Below are positions 1 through 10,966 of a stretch of 64,000 bases of DNA, piece by piece. Below the pieces are notes generated by a model that searched no databases, was not told the DNA's origin, and saw only the letters and a program-made list of their open reading frames with translations. Both the position numbers and the translations under genes were made by a program. Source of the stretch: Vicia villosa (Eukaryota > Streptophyta > Magnoliopsida > Fabales > Fabaceae); assembly GCF_029867415.1 (NCBI RefSeq), contig NC_081183.1, forward strand, positions 35,732,655-35,796,654, given 5' to 3'. Every line of letters begins with the position of its first letter. Position 1 is the first letter of the stretch.

Positions 1-867
1 TATTCGTAAACAACAGTAACATGCTCGTTGGTTGCTGTAATGGATTATTATGCTTTCTTGATGTTTCCATCAACATTTGGGATAAAAAGTTCTATTTCTC
101 TTTCTTCAACCCAGCTATGAGATCATTGTCTAAAAAACTAGGTTATTTTTGCTTTTCAGTATTGAATGGTAGTTCCTGTTTTAAATTTTCGTTCGGTTTT
201 GATAATTTAACCTCTAAATATAAGGTGGTGGCCTTCCATCCTAATGAGGTCAGAGTTTTCACATTGGGCGATTATGTATGGAGAAATATTCAAACGTTTC
301 CTGTTTATCCTTATAGTACTTGCAACCATGTGAACGGCGGTGTATATTTGAGTAATAGTCTTAATTGGTTCGCCCTTCGCAACAATATTAATTATTCTTA
401 TTATCATTGGGAGTATTTTACGATCGACAAATTTGTGATTATCTCCCTTGATTTAGGAACAGAGACATACACGCAGTTGATGCCTCCTATGGATTTTGAT
501 GAAGTCGAGTTATCTATGCCAAATTTATGTGCGTTGATGGATTGTCTTTGTTTTTCTCATCATTCGAAGGGAGATTATTTTGTTATATGGCAAATGATGG
601 AATTTGGAGTTGAAGAGTCTTGGATTAAATTGCTTAAGTTTAACTGTCAACAACTGCTTCCTTGTATATCTTTATTTCGATTATCGTCGTTTGTTGCCAT
701 TATACATTTTTGAGAATGGTGATGTGTTGATATGGGCGAGCGAGGAAGGATATGCAATTCGCTATAACAAGAGAGATGATAGAATAGTAGATAAAACTAG
801 AATGACCAATAAATTGTATTGGTTTTTGGCTCAACATTATGTTGAAAGTCTGGTTCCAACTTGTTGA
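1..867 (+). pseudogene. F-box/FBA-type protein gene fragment, cut by window edge, frameshifted
   Basis: The reading frame is already open at the left edge and matches the C-terminal F-box-associated (FBA) region of the intact paralogue at 2971-4182. Shared stations include the CNGL motif, the FGFDNLTSKYK stretch, the VWRNIQ stretch and the ending YVESLV. The frame breaks near 650: residues up to about ESWIKLLKFN lie in one frame, while LLPLYIFENGD and the rest to the stop at 865-867 lie in the next. A small indel has therefore separated the last 60 or so codons. The F-box itself would lie left of the window. FBA proteins of this family act as substrate adaptors of SCF ubiquitin ligases. This copy is probably non-functional unless the indel is a sequencing error. 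Confidence 0.8.
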
Positions 868-1699
868 GAATAGGACTCGGCAGGTCTTGCAGGAAAGTAT
901 GAAGAGAGATGTTTCTCTCTTCATCTCAATCCAAATCATTATTAGTAGCTTACGAAATTATGTTGTTTCTGTAGTGCATTGATAAAGGATTTTTCCTTGT
1001 TAATTTATGAATAAAATTTGATCACTTAATTCTTTTTGTTAAATATTCTTTATGTCATGTGACTTTGAAGCTTTTTTTTCCTCCCTATTGTAGTTTTCAT
1101 CTTGGCTGTGTTGATGCCAAATGATTTGAGTTCTTATGTGAAATTTTAGATGTGGTGTAAAAGTGAAAGAAGTGTGTTTGGAAGTTATCTTCGAGACACT
1201 TCCATTATATCCTTTGTTGTTTTGACCACGTAGTAAAAGTAAAAAGATATCTCTGAAAGTTATTTTTTAGATACTCATTGCTCTTTTCATTCATTTGACC
1301 TGTGATTCTTGAACAATCAGTTGGGAAGTTATGATTGGTTGAGGAATTGTGATTGATTCAAAAATAATTATTGGTTGGGGAGTTACAGTTGTGTTTACGG
1401 TGGAAATCAGGGACCTAATTTATATCTTGTTCGGAGTGGTTTGTTAGCCCCATAGTGAAAGGTCCAATAGCGGTATCCAGAAATAGAATGCATGGAATAG
1501 GTAGCTACTCACTAACATTTACTGGCTACACTGCTAGCTTTCTATTCTGTTTTTATTGATACGAGATGAAGGAAGTTTCATTTTGAGTTATTATATGCAA
1601 TCTGAGAAATGAGGCATATCTTATTAAAGTTTGCTTGTCTTGCACTTTCAGTTGCTGTATCTTAGCCTCTTAGGACTAAAATGAACAGAAGAAGGAAGA
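868..1699. other. AT-rich F-box 3' flank, no gene recognised
   Basis: No convincing coding potential was seen. The stretch around 1091-1150 (a run ending GTGTTGATGCCAAATGATT) recurs downstream of the third F-box copy at about 7455-7510. The flank was therefore duplicated together with the F-box genes. Confidence 0.5.
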
Positions 1700-2210
1700 G
1701 GACACATCCTATAATCAAATTTCAACTAAGATTCAATCCAAGGTTAAAGCATATGTTAAACAAACAAAAGAAAAGGATGTCTCATGTAACAAAAAGAGAG
1801 AGTTTCCAAAGCATACCGAAATATTTATCACATACAGAAGCTCTACTTCTGGAAAGCTTAGTGCAAGTGGAACAGCAACACCTCCGCTAAACCAAGTTGC
1901 AAGTATTCCGACAACAAATTCTGCAGACGGTTTGGCTACAATTCCTACTCGAGCTCCTCCGAGATTTCCCTAGAAAATAACATAATTATTTTTAGCACAA
2001 GCGCTTATGTATAAGTATAAGTTATTTTTAAAATAAAATGAAATCAAAGGTATAGCTCACTACCTTGACATCATTTTCACACAAGAGATTAGATAGCTTT
2101 TGTGTTGATGAGACGAGCTAATTGTAACTATAACTCTTCTGATCAACTCTGATAGCAACACTTTCATGAGTCGCAACTTCTTGTTTCGCAATTGCTTTCA
2201 AGATGTCCAT
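1700..2210 (-). pseudogene. AAE13: Acyl-activating enzyme 13 / malonyl-CoA synthetase fragment (first exons)
   Basis: Read on the minus strand, 2210-2064 starts with ATG and gives an N-terminus of about 49 codons containing SVAIRVDQKSYSYN. It ends at a GT donor. After a short intron with an AG acceptor at 1970-1971, 1969-1817 gives 51 codons with GGARVGIVAKPSAEF and SGGVAVPLALSFPEVELL, then another GT donor. Both exons are in phase 0. These are the hallmark N-terminal residues of plant AAE13-type AMP-binding enzymes, which activate malonate to malonyl-CoA. A third acceptor near 1709 starts with D-V-S and then degenerates. Exon 1 has an in-frame TAG where the family has Q after YSYN. The AMP-binding and adenylation core motifs are absent. 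This is a truncated pseudogene, and the assignment rests on recalled family sequence. Confidence 0.72.
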
Positions 2211-2970
2211 AAATGTAGTAGATTGAGATACAATATAAAAGGAAGAAACAATCAAATAACCTTACCTATGAAATTATTAGATTTAAAGCAATGTCTACGT
2301 TATAAATATTGAACAAGATAGATATTTTTTGGGTATTTTTCTCAAGGGACTACAACTCAATGTCTACATTAGTTTTTTCGGTATTTGCATGATAATCAAT
2401 GTGCTGGGAATTCAAGTGAGTTTGGAACCCTGCAACTGATAAGAATAAGCCAGATAAACATAAAAATGAGAATTCTTAACCATAAATTAAGACCAAGTTG
2501 TTAGCCATGGCCCATGGGTGATTTCAATTTTCACTTCTTATAATTTAATATTTAATTGCTTCTCTAAGCCAAATTAATTGTCAAACCAAGCGAGGTGTTG
2601 AATGTCATGAGTCAATTGTGTTGAGCACGGCGGAACAAGATAAATAAGATAAAAACGTAAGAATAGAGAAAAAGTTATAACTTTTACTCCTTAGAAAACG
2701 GTTACAAAAATGAGTCAATTTGGCTTTATGACCTTTAATTCCGAGACTTAAAAATATGTATACATAATTTTCCATAATATACAAACTATTAATTTTTGGT
2801 TAATTTTATTTTAAAAAATTTTCATAATTTTTACATTAAAGACTAATTTTTAGAATTTTTAACTTTTTTATACTTAAATTTTTACCTAAGAAACCACTCT
2901 ATAGTGCGTTTGTTTTCTCAGTTCACTTGGCTTGTCGTTGCCGTAAGGGTTCAAACTTAGGATACACAAG
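2211..2970. other. Intergenic region and 5' flank of the intact F-box gene
   Basis: AT-rich with no ORF. The segment about 2490-2625 (containing GATTTCAATTTTCACT and AATGTCATGA) recurs at about 27670-27785 beyond the Mutator-like element, so both are copies of one duplicated F-box intergenic unit. The last 65 bases before the ATG at 2971 (TTCTCAGTTCACTTGG ... AAGGGTTCAAACTT) recur upstream of the fourth F-box gene at 31376-31428. This marks a conserved leader or promoter-proximal region. Confidence 0.5.
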
Positions 2971-4182
2971 ATGATTATCTCTACTGCAAAGCTACATCGT
3001 GAAAACATTGCATCGTTGCCGGTAACCTTGCCGGCCGAACTTATAGCCGAGGTTCTATCCTCACTTAAAGTGAAATCACTTGTGAGATTCAAGTGTGTGA
3101 ATAAGTCATGGAACTCGCTTATCTCCGATCCATTCTTCGTTAAAATGCATCTCATCAAATCTTCACAAAACTCGTACGTGATTCTTTCCTTCTCGAGTAC
3201 TTCAAGTATTGCCCTACTCAACCCCTTCCTCATACGTAGTTTGCTGGAGAATCCCTCAATCAATATCATCAATCATGCTTCTAAATACAAGCTGACCCAA
3301 AGGAACTCTCAAATTATTGGTTCCTGCAATGGATTAATCTGTTTGGTCCGTTCTTATTACAAGACTGAATTACATCTATGGAACCCTGCAGCTGAATTCT
3401 ACCTATGGAACCCAGCAACCAGGTGGTTGTCTCAAAAACTAGCCTCTTTTCACCATTTTTCCTGCTGGGATCTAGATTCCTGCTTTAAGTTCTCATTTGG
3501 TTATGATAATTTAACCGACAAATATAAGTTGGTGGCCTTCCATCTCAATGAAGTTAGAATTCTCACTTTCGGTGATATTGTTTGGAGAAATATTCAATGT
3601 TTTCCTGCCAATCCTTATGAGTATAATTCCAACCATACCAATGCTGGTGTCTATTTGAGTAATAGTCTTAACTGGTTTGCCCTTCGTGATAACATCCGAC
3701 CTAACTATTATGGTTGTAAATATCTTAGTGTTCAACAATTTGTAATTATCTCACTTGATTTGAGAATAGAGACCTACACAGAGCTTCAGCTTCAGTTCCC
3801 CCGAGGTTTTGATCAAGTGCTAGTTGTTCCCCCAATTGTTTGGGTGCTGATGGAATGTCTTTGTTTTTCTCACTATTCTACCGGGTTTAATTTTGTTATA
3901 TGGCAGATGAAAGAATTTGGAGTAGAAGAGTCTTGGACAAAATTGCTTAAATTTGATTATCATAATATACTTCACAGTGATTCCTATGAAGTTGTTAGTT
4001 TGTTGCCATTATATGTTTTTGAGAATGAAGATATGCTGATATTCTCTCCCAATCTCAAACAACTAATTTGCTATAATTGGAGAGAAAATAGAGTAGTAAG
4101 GCAAGCTACCGTTACAGATAGCACATTCATGCGTTTGTGTACTGCCAATCAATATGTTGAAAGTTTGGTTTCGATGTATTGA
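2971..4182 (+). CDS. F-box protein with FBA-type interaction domain
   Basis: Single-exon gene of 403 residues and the only fully intact member of the local cluster. Residues about 15-60 form the F-box (LPAELIAEVLSSLKVKSLVRFKCVNKSWNSLI), which in this family binds SKP1 in an SCF E3 ubiquitin ligase. The rest is an F-box-associated substrate-recognition domain, with CNGL near residue 115, two WNPA motifs (one appears duplicated locally: HLWNPAAEFYLWNPATRW) and FSFGYDNLTDKYK. The length is typical for the large legume F-box/kelch-like family. The ATG at 2971 is chosen because the leader before it is conserved with the 31464 copy. The substrate is unknown. No gene symbol can be justified. Confidence 0.9.
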   Translation: MIISTAKLHRENIASLPVTLPAELIAEVLSSLKVKSLVRFKCVNKSWNSLISDPFFVKMHLIKSSQNSYVILSFSSTSSIALLNPFLIRSLLENPSINIINHASKYKLTQRNSQIIGSCNGLICLVRSYYKTELHLWNPAAEFYLWNPATRWLSQKLASFHHFSCWDLDSCFKFSFGYDNLTDKYKLVAFHLNEVRILTFGDIVWRNIQCFPANPYEYNSNHTNAGVYLSNSLNWFALRDNIRPNYYGCKYLSVQQFVIISLDLRIETYTELQLQFPRGFDQVLVVPPIVWVLMECLCFSHYSTGFNFVIWQMKEFGVEESWTKLLKFDYHNILHSDSYEVVSLLPLYVFENEDMLIFSPNLKQLICYNWRENRVVRQATVTDSTFMRLCTANQYVESLVSMY

Positions 4183-5227
4183 AAATGTAAGTTCCTGTAA
4201 TGATTTACTTGTTTAAGTTCCTGTTATCATAGCTTCAGTTTAATTGTTTTATTTCAGAAAGAAGGACTATTATTTATTCTAAGCTGTATTAGTTTCATTT
4301 GTTCTAAAACATTGTTACAGTTGGTATGTTAAATAAACTGGATGATCCTATATATTACCTTGCTTAGAACACATTTTTGCTAATTAATATCGTTCATTTC
4401 AGGAAATATGATTTCATTTTATTTCTATAGAATTTGATTTTAAACACAACAGCTGGGTTGTTAACTGTGATGTTATTCAAGTTGTAAGATAAATATATAT
4501 AATTTGAAGAGTATGGGTATAGAAAGTGGAAATATACTTAGTAGATTGGCTAGACTGTAAACCACCCACTTTATTCCTTAGAACTCCTTCAATTTCTTTG
4601 GTTTCTGTATACACCAAAAACAACTATCAAAATTATGGCCTATATTTGTAAAAATTTTGGCGTTTGTAAAAAATGAGACTTAATTTTTAACATTCATTCT
4701 TACTAATATCTAGCATGGTGACTAAAAAATATTCTCCTTGGCTCTCAATGACAGTGACCTTACCATGGGAGGAACACCAGGACAATTAACCTACAATTTA
4801 TGGTAGTCCCATGGTACACCTCAAGTATAAATAGCACAATGTGATGTCTTCCCTAGTACACCTAAGTATAAGTAGCAAAATGAGCATGACGAATCAGTGA
4901 CGGTATGTGCCGACCAATCCAGAGCTTGGAGGATACACAAGAACTTACAATATGATTAGAGTAGAAAAGTCAGGAAAAGGCTATGGAGACTAATTTAGCC
5001 TCCCTTATCATACAGCTAGAGGAAATGGTAATTGGTCCTCCAAGAAAATGGATGACGGTCCCCAATTGGTACATCACGAATAATTCTAACTTGAAGTTAT
5101 TAGTCGTGATCCCGAATGATGATTGAAGTTGAAGCTCTAGACACACTAATTAAGTCGGATGATAAAATGTAGTTGTCGACCCACTTGGCTAAATTTTCTC
5201 TTAATTCATATGTAAAATGTAAATTAA
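4183..5227. other. Intergenic, no gene recognised
   Basis: The AT-rich 3' flank of the F-box gene is followed from about 4740 by a more mixed-composition stretch with short internal similarities (the AAGTATAAATAGCA and AAGTATAAGTAGCA pair at about 4824 and 4863). It could be an old, degraded repeat. No coding feature is supported. Confidence 0.4.
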
Positions 5228-5621
5228 CACTATGACATGGTTTTAAATTGCGGTCCGCAACCGCAATTGCACCCGCAATATTGCGGATGCGGTTGCCTCC
5301 GCAACCGCATCGGACCGCAATTGCGGTGTGATTTTAAAATCTCGCTTCCGGATATATTAGGAACCCCATCGGACAATTTCAATCATGTTTTTTAAGTATT
5401 TTCATTAAAAATCAATATATTAGAATTCTAAAACTCAATTTACTTCTTCTTATATAATGAAAAAACATAACATTAAGTGTTTTTCAAAATAATATTTCAA
5501 ACACTTCCTTTTAAAAATTCACGCCGCAACGGCCGCAATGCGCATCGCAACAAGCGCAATGACCGTAATCGCAACATCCGCAACCGCAACCGCATCCGCA
5601 ATTTAAAACCATGCACTATGA
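5228..5621. mobile_element. hAT-type MITE with perfect TIRs and 8-bp target duplication
   Basis: The element itself is 5236-5613 (378 bp). It starts with CATGGTTTTAAATTGCGG and ends with the exact reverse complement, an 18-bp perfect terminal inverted repeat. It is flanked on both sides by CACTATGA (5228-5235 and 5614-5621), a perfect 8-bp target-site duplication, which is the signature of the hAT superfamily. The arms are rich in CCGCAA/TTGCGG repeats and the centre (about 5340-5510) is AT-rich. There is no ORF, so it is non-autonomous and would need a hAT transposase in trans. Confidence 0.92.
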
Positions 5622-6299
5622 TGTAATGATATTTCACTCGACGGTAACGACATTGACACTTTCTTGAAGCACCTATTTTTCCCTACAGAGACAATCGAGC
5701 AAGAACACTTCTTCTCATCCGGTAGCACCAAAGGCCAAGACAGCTGGTGCCCAAAGTTCATAATAAACCATATTCGATACTTTAGAGATAGAGGTCCAAC
5801 ACACCCTAGCTGTCCACGGATCGGAGAAAGCCAAAAGCCAATGAGGGAACTCGACAGGGGTTGATGCAGGACCAAGCCTCCATAAGTTCTGTGTTATAGT
5901 AATTGGGGATGCTTAACGAATGAGTCTTCTACCTGCGGAACTTCATGCTTAGGACTAAGAACTAGACTCCCGCAACCACCGGATTATGAGAGAGAGAACC
6001 GTCATAACCATATCCTCGAATATTCTTTTAATCGACTAGATTATATTAGAGTTTAATTTATATGCATTCTAATATTATTTAGCTGCGTCACGTAACATAT
6101 GTTTAAAATTATATTGAATGTAATTAAAATAAAAATTAAATATTATTTAAAAATAAAAAATAGAATTCATTCGATTATATTATAGCTAATAACATTGACA
6201 TATTTGGGACTTTGATCAATAGGGTTAAAAAATAAATAAATTTGCAATCAACTCTCACGTCACACATTAAGTTGTTGGTTTGGAGATGGTCGTTTTGTG
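5622..6299. other. Intergenic, degraded repeat-like sequence
   Basis: Sequence from 5640 to 5960 has balanced composition and short open stretches on both strands, but nothing I recognise. It may be part of an old retroelement into which the MITE inserted. From 6000 to 6300 it is AT-rich with no signal. Confidence 0.35.
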
Positions 6300-6508
6300 G
6301 AAAAATTACTCATCCCAATTATTCCTTTTACGAGTTTTGCAAGGATCCGTTGTACTATATCTCATAATGTAATTGGTTAGGTTTTGGTTGGTAATTGGTT
6401 TGTAATTTTTCTTGGCGGGGCATTCCCGTTTCATCTCTTGTATTCGGGTTGGAGAACCCTTAGTTCTCCCTTTTAATATTATCTTGATTTCTAAAAAAAA
6501 AAAAAACA
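6300..6508 (+). mobile_element. Possible 5'-truncated LINE 3' end with poly(A) tract
   Basis: The segment ends with TTTTAATATTATCTTGATTTCT followed by a run of 14 A (about 6494-6507). It is preceded by the palindromic GGTTGGAGAACCCTTAGTTCTCC, which could form a 3' stem-loop. A short non-coding 3' part plus an A-tail is typical of dead-on-arrival plant L1-type LINE insertions. I could not find clean target-site duplications, and no ORF2 sequence remains. Moderate to low confidence. Confidence 0.35.
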
Positions 6509-6783
6509 CATGATGCTTATCTGATAGAGTATGAAATTGAGCTTTAAGTTATTTAAAATAATTTATGTTAGTTGAGTTTGTCTTAGATATTATTTAGTTG
6601 GTCTTTTAGTTACTGGACCTTTATTTTACTACCCACTATTGTTATCACTATATATGTACTCTTATTGAGAAAGTGAAGATCAATCAATGAAATCAAAAGT
6701 TATGTTTTATCGATCTTTATTTTAATTCTCTTACTTTTTAGTGTTCTTCCCCTTTTAGTGTAGGAAACCCTAATTTCATAGCT

Positions 6784-7347
6784 TTGATAGGAATTTTCCT
6801 ATCATTATCTCTCCTGAAAAAGCTGCATCGTCAAACCATTGCGTCGTGGCCAGTAACTCTCCCTGATGAACTCGTTGCAGAAGTATTGTCTTTGCTAAAA
6901 CCGAAATCACTTATGCGGCTCAAGTGCGTGAGCAAGTCGTGGAATTCCCTCATCTCCAATCCATTCTTCATGAATATGCACCTCATCAAATCTTCACGAA
7001 ATCCAAACATCATTCTTTTCCCAGAAGACTTTCCCAAGACTTCCACTATTGCCCTACTCAATCCCTTGCCCGAGACTCTCTCCATCAATCACTTCCCAAA
7101 AGATTCTAATTACAAGTTGATGAAAAGATACTATCATGTTATTGGTTCCTGCAATGGATTGACCTGTTTGGTCAATTCTCCCCGCCAGGTTAATTATCCT
7201 TGCGACGATGAGTTCTATTTATGGAACCCAGCAACCAGGTGGGTTTCTCAAAAACTAGCCTTTTTTCACCATTCTTACAAGGATCGTAATTCCTTGTTTA
7301 AGTTCTCATTTGGTTATCATAATTTAACCCACAAATACAAATTGTAA
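6784..7347 (+). pseudogene. F-box protein pseudogene, start lost and C-terminal half missing
   Basis: The 187-codon open frame carries a good F-box (LPDELVAEVLSLLKPKSLMRLKCVSKSWNSLI) and the first part of the FBA domain (CNGLTCLV, YLWNPATRW, FSFGYHNLTHKYK). It ends at a stop exactly where the paralogues continue with VAFH. No in-frame ATG precedes the F-box. Where the intact gene has ATGATTATCTCT, this copy has ATCATTATCTCT and is additionally out of frame by one base before KLHRQTIAS. Start codon, frame and about 200 C-terminal residues are all compromised. It is close in sequence to the 2971 and 31464 genes. Confidence 0.85.
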
Positions 7348-7583
7348 CTTTTATGAGTTTTGGAAAAATCCTTTGTATTACTTAAGCTAGGTTCAATTTG
7401 ATGTGTAATTTAATTATTATCCTTAAAAGTTATTGCTACTGCTGAATCTTCTTCTAAAGTTTTCATCTTTGCTGTGTTGATGCCAAATGATTTGAGTTAT
7501 CATATGAAATTTTTTGGAAAATTCTTTGCCCACCTCCCAACCTTCTAGGTCACCTCTGGTGAAAAATCCAAAATACCCCTTAC

Positions 7584-8144
7584 TTCGGAAATGCATCTCC
7601 GAAATGCAAGAAAAAGGTGTTTTCGGAGATGCATCTCCGAAAGCGCCTTTTTTTTTCAAAATTTGTCTTGTTTCGGAAATGCATTTCTGAAAACACCATT
7701 TCGGAAATGAACTTCCGAAATATTGCGCGTTATGCAAATTTAGCAAAACAGCCCCCCTCCCCCATTCACTTTACCCTAAATCTACTTCAAACTTCCTCTC
7801 TTCAAAAATTTCTGCAAAAGCAAGTGTGTATCAAACATTTAGACATTCCAAAAGCTTCCCAAACTCAACCTAAATCATCCCAATCTCTTCAATTGGTAAG
7901 TTTTTCAAATTTTTCAATTTTTAGATCCATTATTAAAATCTCTATTAGGGTGTTTAGAAATTGCAAAAACTGTATTAGATTAGGTTGGTACTGCTATTTA
8001 GGTTGTTTAGATTGAATAAAACTTGATTTGAACTTTGTTTTTGGGGTCTGCCATGGAAGTTGCAGAAAACTTCCTCGCAGGGGTGTTTCGGAAGTTCATT
8101 TCCGAAAACACCTCAATTCCCAGTTTCGGAAATGAACTTCCGAA
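7584..8144. repeat. Left cluster of six palindromic subterminal motifs
   Basis: Six 20-bp near-palindromes of form TTCGGA-N8-TCCGAA lie at 7584-7603, 7622-7641, 7672-7691, 7700-7719, 8087-8106 and 8125-8144. The centre varies (ATGCATCT, AATGAACT, AGTTCATT) while the arms are nearly fixed. The same motif recurs near the right end of the MULE, so these are candidate transposase-binding or structural subterminal repeats. Confidence 0.8.
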
Positions 8145-8219
8145 TTGTATCAGAAGTCCAATTTTTTTAGTTCTTTATGTTGTCTCGCATATTAATCGAT
8201 TTCAATTGTTTTCAGGAAC

Positions 8220-9844
8220 ATGTCAGGCAACCAAGCACGCATCAGACAGGGTAGAGAAACCCAGACTGCGTCGGCTAGACGCGAGCGGGCGGCGGCGCAG
8301 CTGGCGTCGACACAGGGACGGGGGCAGGGCCGAGGACGACGTGTGCGAGTTCCCATGGAGATGGACGAGGGTACCTCTACATCTGGATCGAGTAGTCGTC
8401 TGCCTCGGGTATCATCTTCCCGCCAACGAGAGGAGGAGGAGGAGGAGGAGGTGGCAGTGCCATACCATGAAGCGGAGGAGGTACCAGATGTTAACCCTCC
8501 ACTCGGGGAGGAAGATGAGCAGGAGGAGGGCTTCCCGGGAGGGCCCAGTGACACTTTCGTGCTGCTTACCTACCGCAATCACGTCGCTCGGTGTATTTGC
8601 GAGGGAGAGGTATTTTTTATAATTTGCCCGACTACATTATTTAACCGTTTATAATTTAGACGTTTATTCAATATTTTCTTAACGGTCTATTTAACATACT
8701 TTTTTATTTGTTTTTTTTGTAACAGGAGAGAGAGCCGTTGAAAATGGTGAACCACGCCCGGAAGGTTTTCAGTCTGTTTAAACCGACTGCCGAGTGGTTT
8801 AACGACGCTGTGAGAGGTTCAGGGTTTAGTGGGCTCTGCATGACGGGGTATTACACCATCGGCCACGGCATGCAAGGGGCCTTTGTGGAGCGGTGGCACA
8901 AGGAGACGTCTTCTTTCCACTTGCCGATTGGGGAAATGACGATCACCTTGCATGATGTGCTGTTTCTTCTCCACCTGCCGATCAGGGGGGCGCTGTTGAC
9001 CCACTCCCGGATCCAGGGGATCGAAGCCAGTGAGTGGATGGCGCTCTATTTGGGTATGGAGCCCGAACCTGCTGACTACGAGTGCATCACGACATTTGGG
9101 CCTCATATCCGGTTCACCACACTGAGCCGCTATTTCGAGCAACACCAGGACGCGGCGGCCGATACCGAGGATGCGGGTGACGACCTATTTACACATTATC
9201 ACCGTGGCTGCGCTCTCCGGTGCTGGTACATGCATGTGGTAGGCGCTGTGATCTTTGTGGACAAGAGTGCGAGGTACGTCGACGTGACCTACCTCCGCTA
9301 CTTCATGGACTTGACCACCGTTCACCAGTGGAACTGGGGGGCAGCTACTCTGGCATACCTATACCAGAAGCTGAATGAGGCCTCCAACTGGAGGACGAGG
9401 CAGTTGACCGGATCCTGCACACTACTCACGGTACGTTTCATTTTAATTGTTTCGTATTTATTTATGTTTCGTATTTGTTTCGTATTTACTTATGTTTCGT
9501 ATTTATTTATGTTTCGTATTTACTTACGGTACGTTACATTATCGTGTTTGTGTTTCAGAGCTGGATCATCTCTTACTTCTCCCGGATCCACGGCTTTCAC
9601 ATTGATCCTGAGAGCGTTGACGCCATGCCCAGGGCCTCCAGATACGTTCTCCAGAGGGGGAACAATGCGGTGGGACCATATCGTGGGTACCTCGACCGCA
9701 CGATGCACGATGACGTCACCTGAAGGCCATTCAACGACTACACTCAGGTTGTCCCCTTTGACGGCATATCTTTATATTCTGGCTGGTTGGCATGCATAAC
9801 CAGCATCATGGTCTGGTATCTCCCTGAGCGGTGCATGCGGCATA
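8220..9844 (+). pseudogene. Plant mobile domain (PMD) protein pseudogene, 5' part
   Basis: Exon 1 (8220-8609) encodes an Arg-rich then Glu-rich N-terminus starting MSGNQARIRQGRETQ. Exon 2 (8726-9430) and exon 3 (from 9559) follow canonical GT/AG introns, all in phase 0. The PMD core is recognisable (FSGLCMTGYY, HLPIGEMTITLHDVLFLLHLPIRG, SWIISYFSRIHGF, PERCMR). The family is the plant mobile domain or serine/threonine-phosphatase-7-long-form-like group, commonly carried by MULEs. A TGA at 9721-9723 replaces a Trp codon. The gene is then cut at about 9844 by the Ogre-like element, and the 3' part resumes at 26521. The GC content is higher than the neighbouring DNA. Non-functional. Confidence 0.82.
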
Positions 9845-10966
9845 ACTCAGACATTCCGATTCACAAGACCTTCCCTTGGGGTGAAATTAACATTGTCATT
9901 TGGCATCTAAGGAACTTGTCTCAATTCTTATTGTCAAAAAGGCTTGAATAACCTCTATACACTGATTCATGTCAATCCCCATTTCTGTCCTCATCTCATT
10001 CAAGTCCTCACGAAGTTGTTCCATCATTAACTTTCGAGCACGTAGCGGTGAGAAGTCAATTTGTTGCCGAAGTCAGAATCTGAATAGAAAGGGCCCCCAT
10101 AAGCTTCCGAGAGAACTATGAAATGCATGATATTATGAATGCGTGTTTCATTTCTAAGGGATCCTAAAGCCTTTTCACACTTTTGTTTTTTTTTTATTCC
10201 CTTTTTTTTTGCATATAGTATCTTTTCTTTTTTCTTTTCTTTTTTGTACTTTTTTCGTTTCCTCTTTTTTTTGGAAATAGACTTTAGAATCCCCCACAAA
10301 TGAAGTGGATAAAGTAATGATGTTATGCAATGCAAAGTGGTGAGACTAAACGCCTCGCAATCTGGATATCTGAATTATACTGATCTTTCTGAATGATGCA
10401 GGTTCAAAATTCCGGCTTCAGATTGCAATATAGAAATCCGGGTATGATGAAGGCTAGTATCCTGTCCCACCCCAAACTCACGGGTATGAATTCTAGACAC
10501 GGACAGGTGGTCCCTAATGGTCACTAGGGTCTACAGTTCCCATGGGGTACAAAGTGTTTGAGGCAGCAAGGGTGCCAGACACAGTGTTCCATGAAAGAAC
10601 CTCGCCCAGTTGTGGTACCCCATGTTGAACTCGATCGTAGCAAGGGCCACGGGAGTCAACATGAGCATCCACGCTAATCCTATGTGTCACTGGCCTGGGT
10701 AGTGGGCCTTTTACCTCATACAAACCCCCCACCTGCAAAACAGAACAGAAGACCCCAGGGAACACAAAATATAATCCATATGCATGATGTGCAAACAGAA
10801 ATAAACATGATATGCAGGCAAAGAATATGCATGCAAACATATATACAAGGTATAGACATAAAACAAGTAAACACCCAGTAAATAAACAAACAAACGCAGG
10901 CTAGGATCGACTCGCTAAGAATGGACCCGCAATAGGTCTAGCAACGTCCCCAGCAGAGTCGCCAGC
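9845..10966 (-). mobile_element. Extra Ogre-like leader/gag-start segment beyond the 3' LTR
   Basis: This 1.1-kb segment is a near-identical copy of 21146-22272, the leader just downstream of the 5' LTR in minus-strand order. It includes the tRNA-Arg-type primer site (complement of CCCCAGCAGAGTCGCCA at 10948-10964) and a gag N-terminal stub (about 9896-10027, minus) predicted to be coiled coil. It lies outside the 3' LTR and abuts PMD coding sequence directly. Either a tandem LTR-internal-LTR-internal array was truncated, or a recombination added this piece. About 15 PMD codons between the two host halves appear to be missing. Confidence 0.8.

Noticed and set aside
600..720. Programmed frameshift in the first F-box copy
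   Set aside because: Paralogues read through the same point in a single frame, so an indel mutation is the simpler explanation.
1683..1973. Open plus-strand frame of 97 codons ending APPRFP
   Set aside because: It is the antisense of an AAE13-like exon with correct splice sites on the minus strand.
8035..8622. 195-codon ORF overlapping PMD exon 1
   Set aside because: Shadow in another frame of the GC-rich PMD exon, which has the family residues and splice sites.
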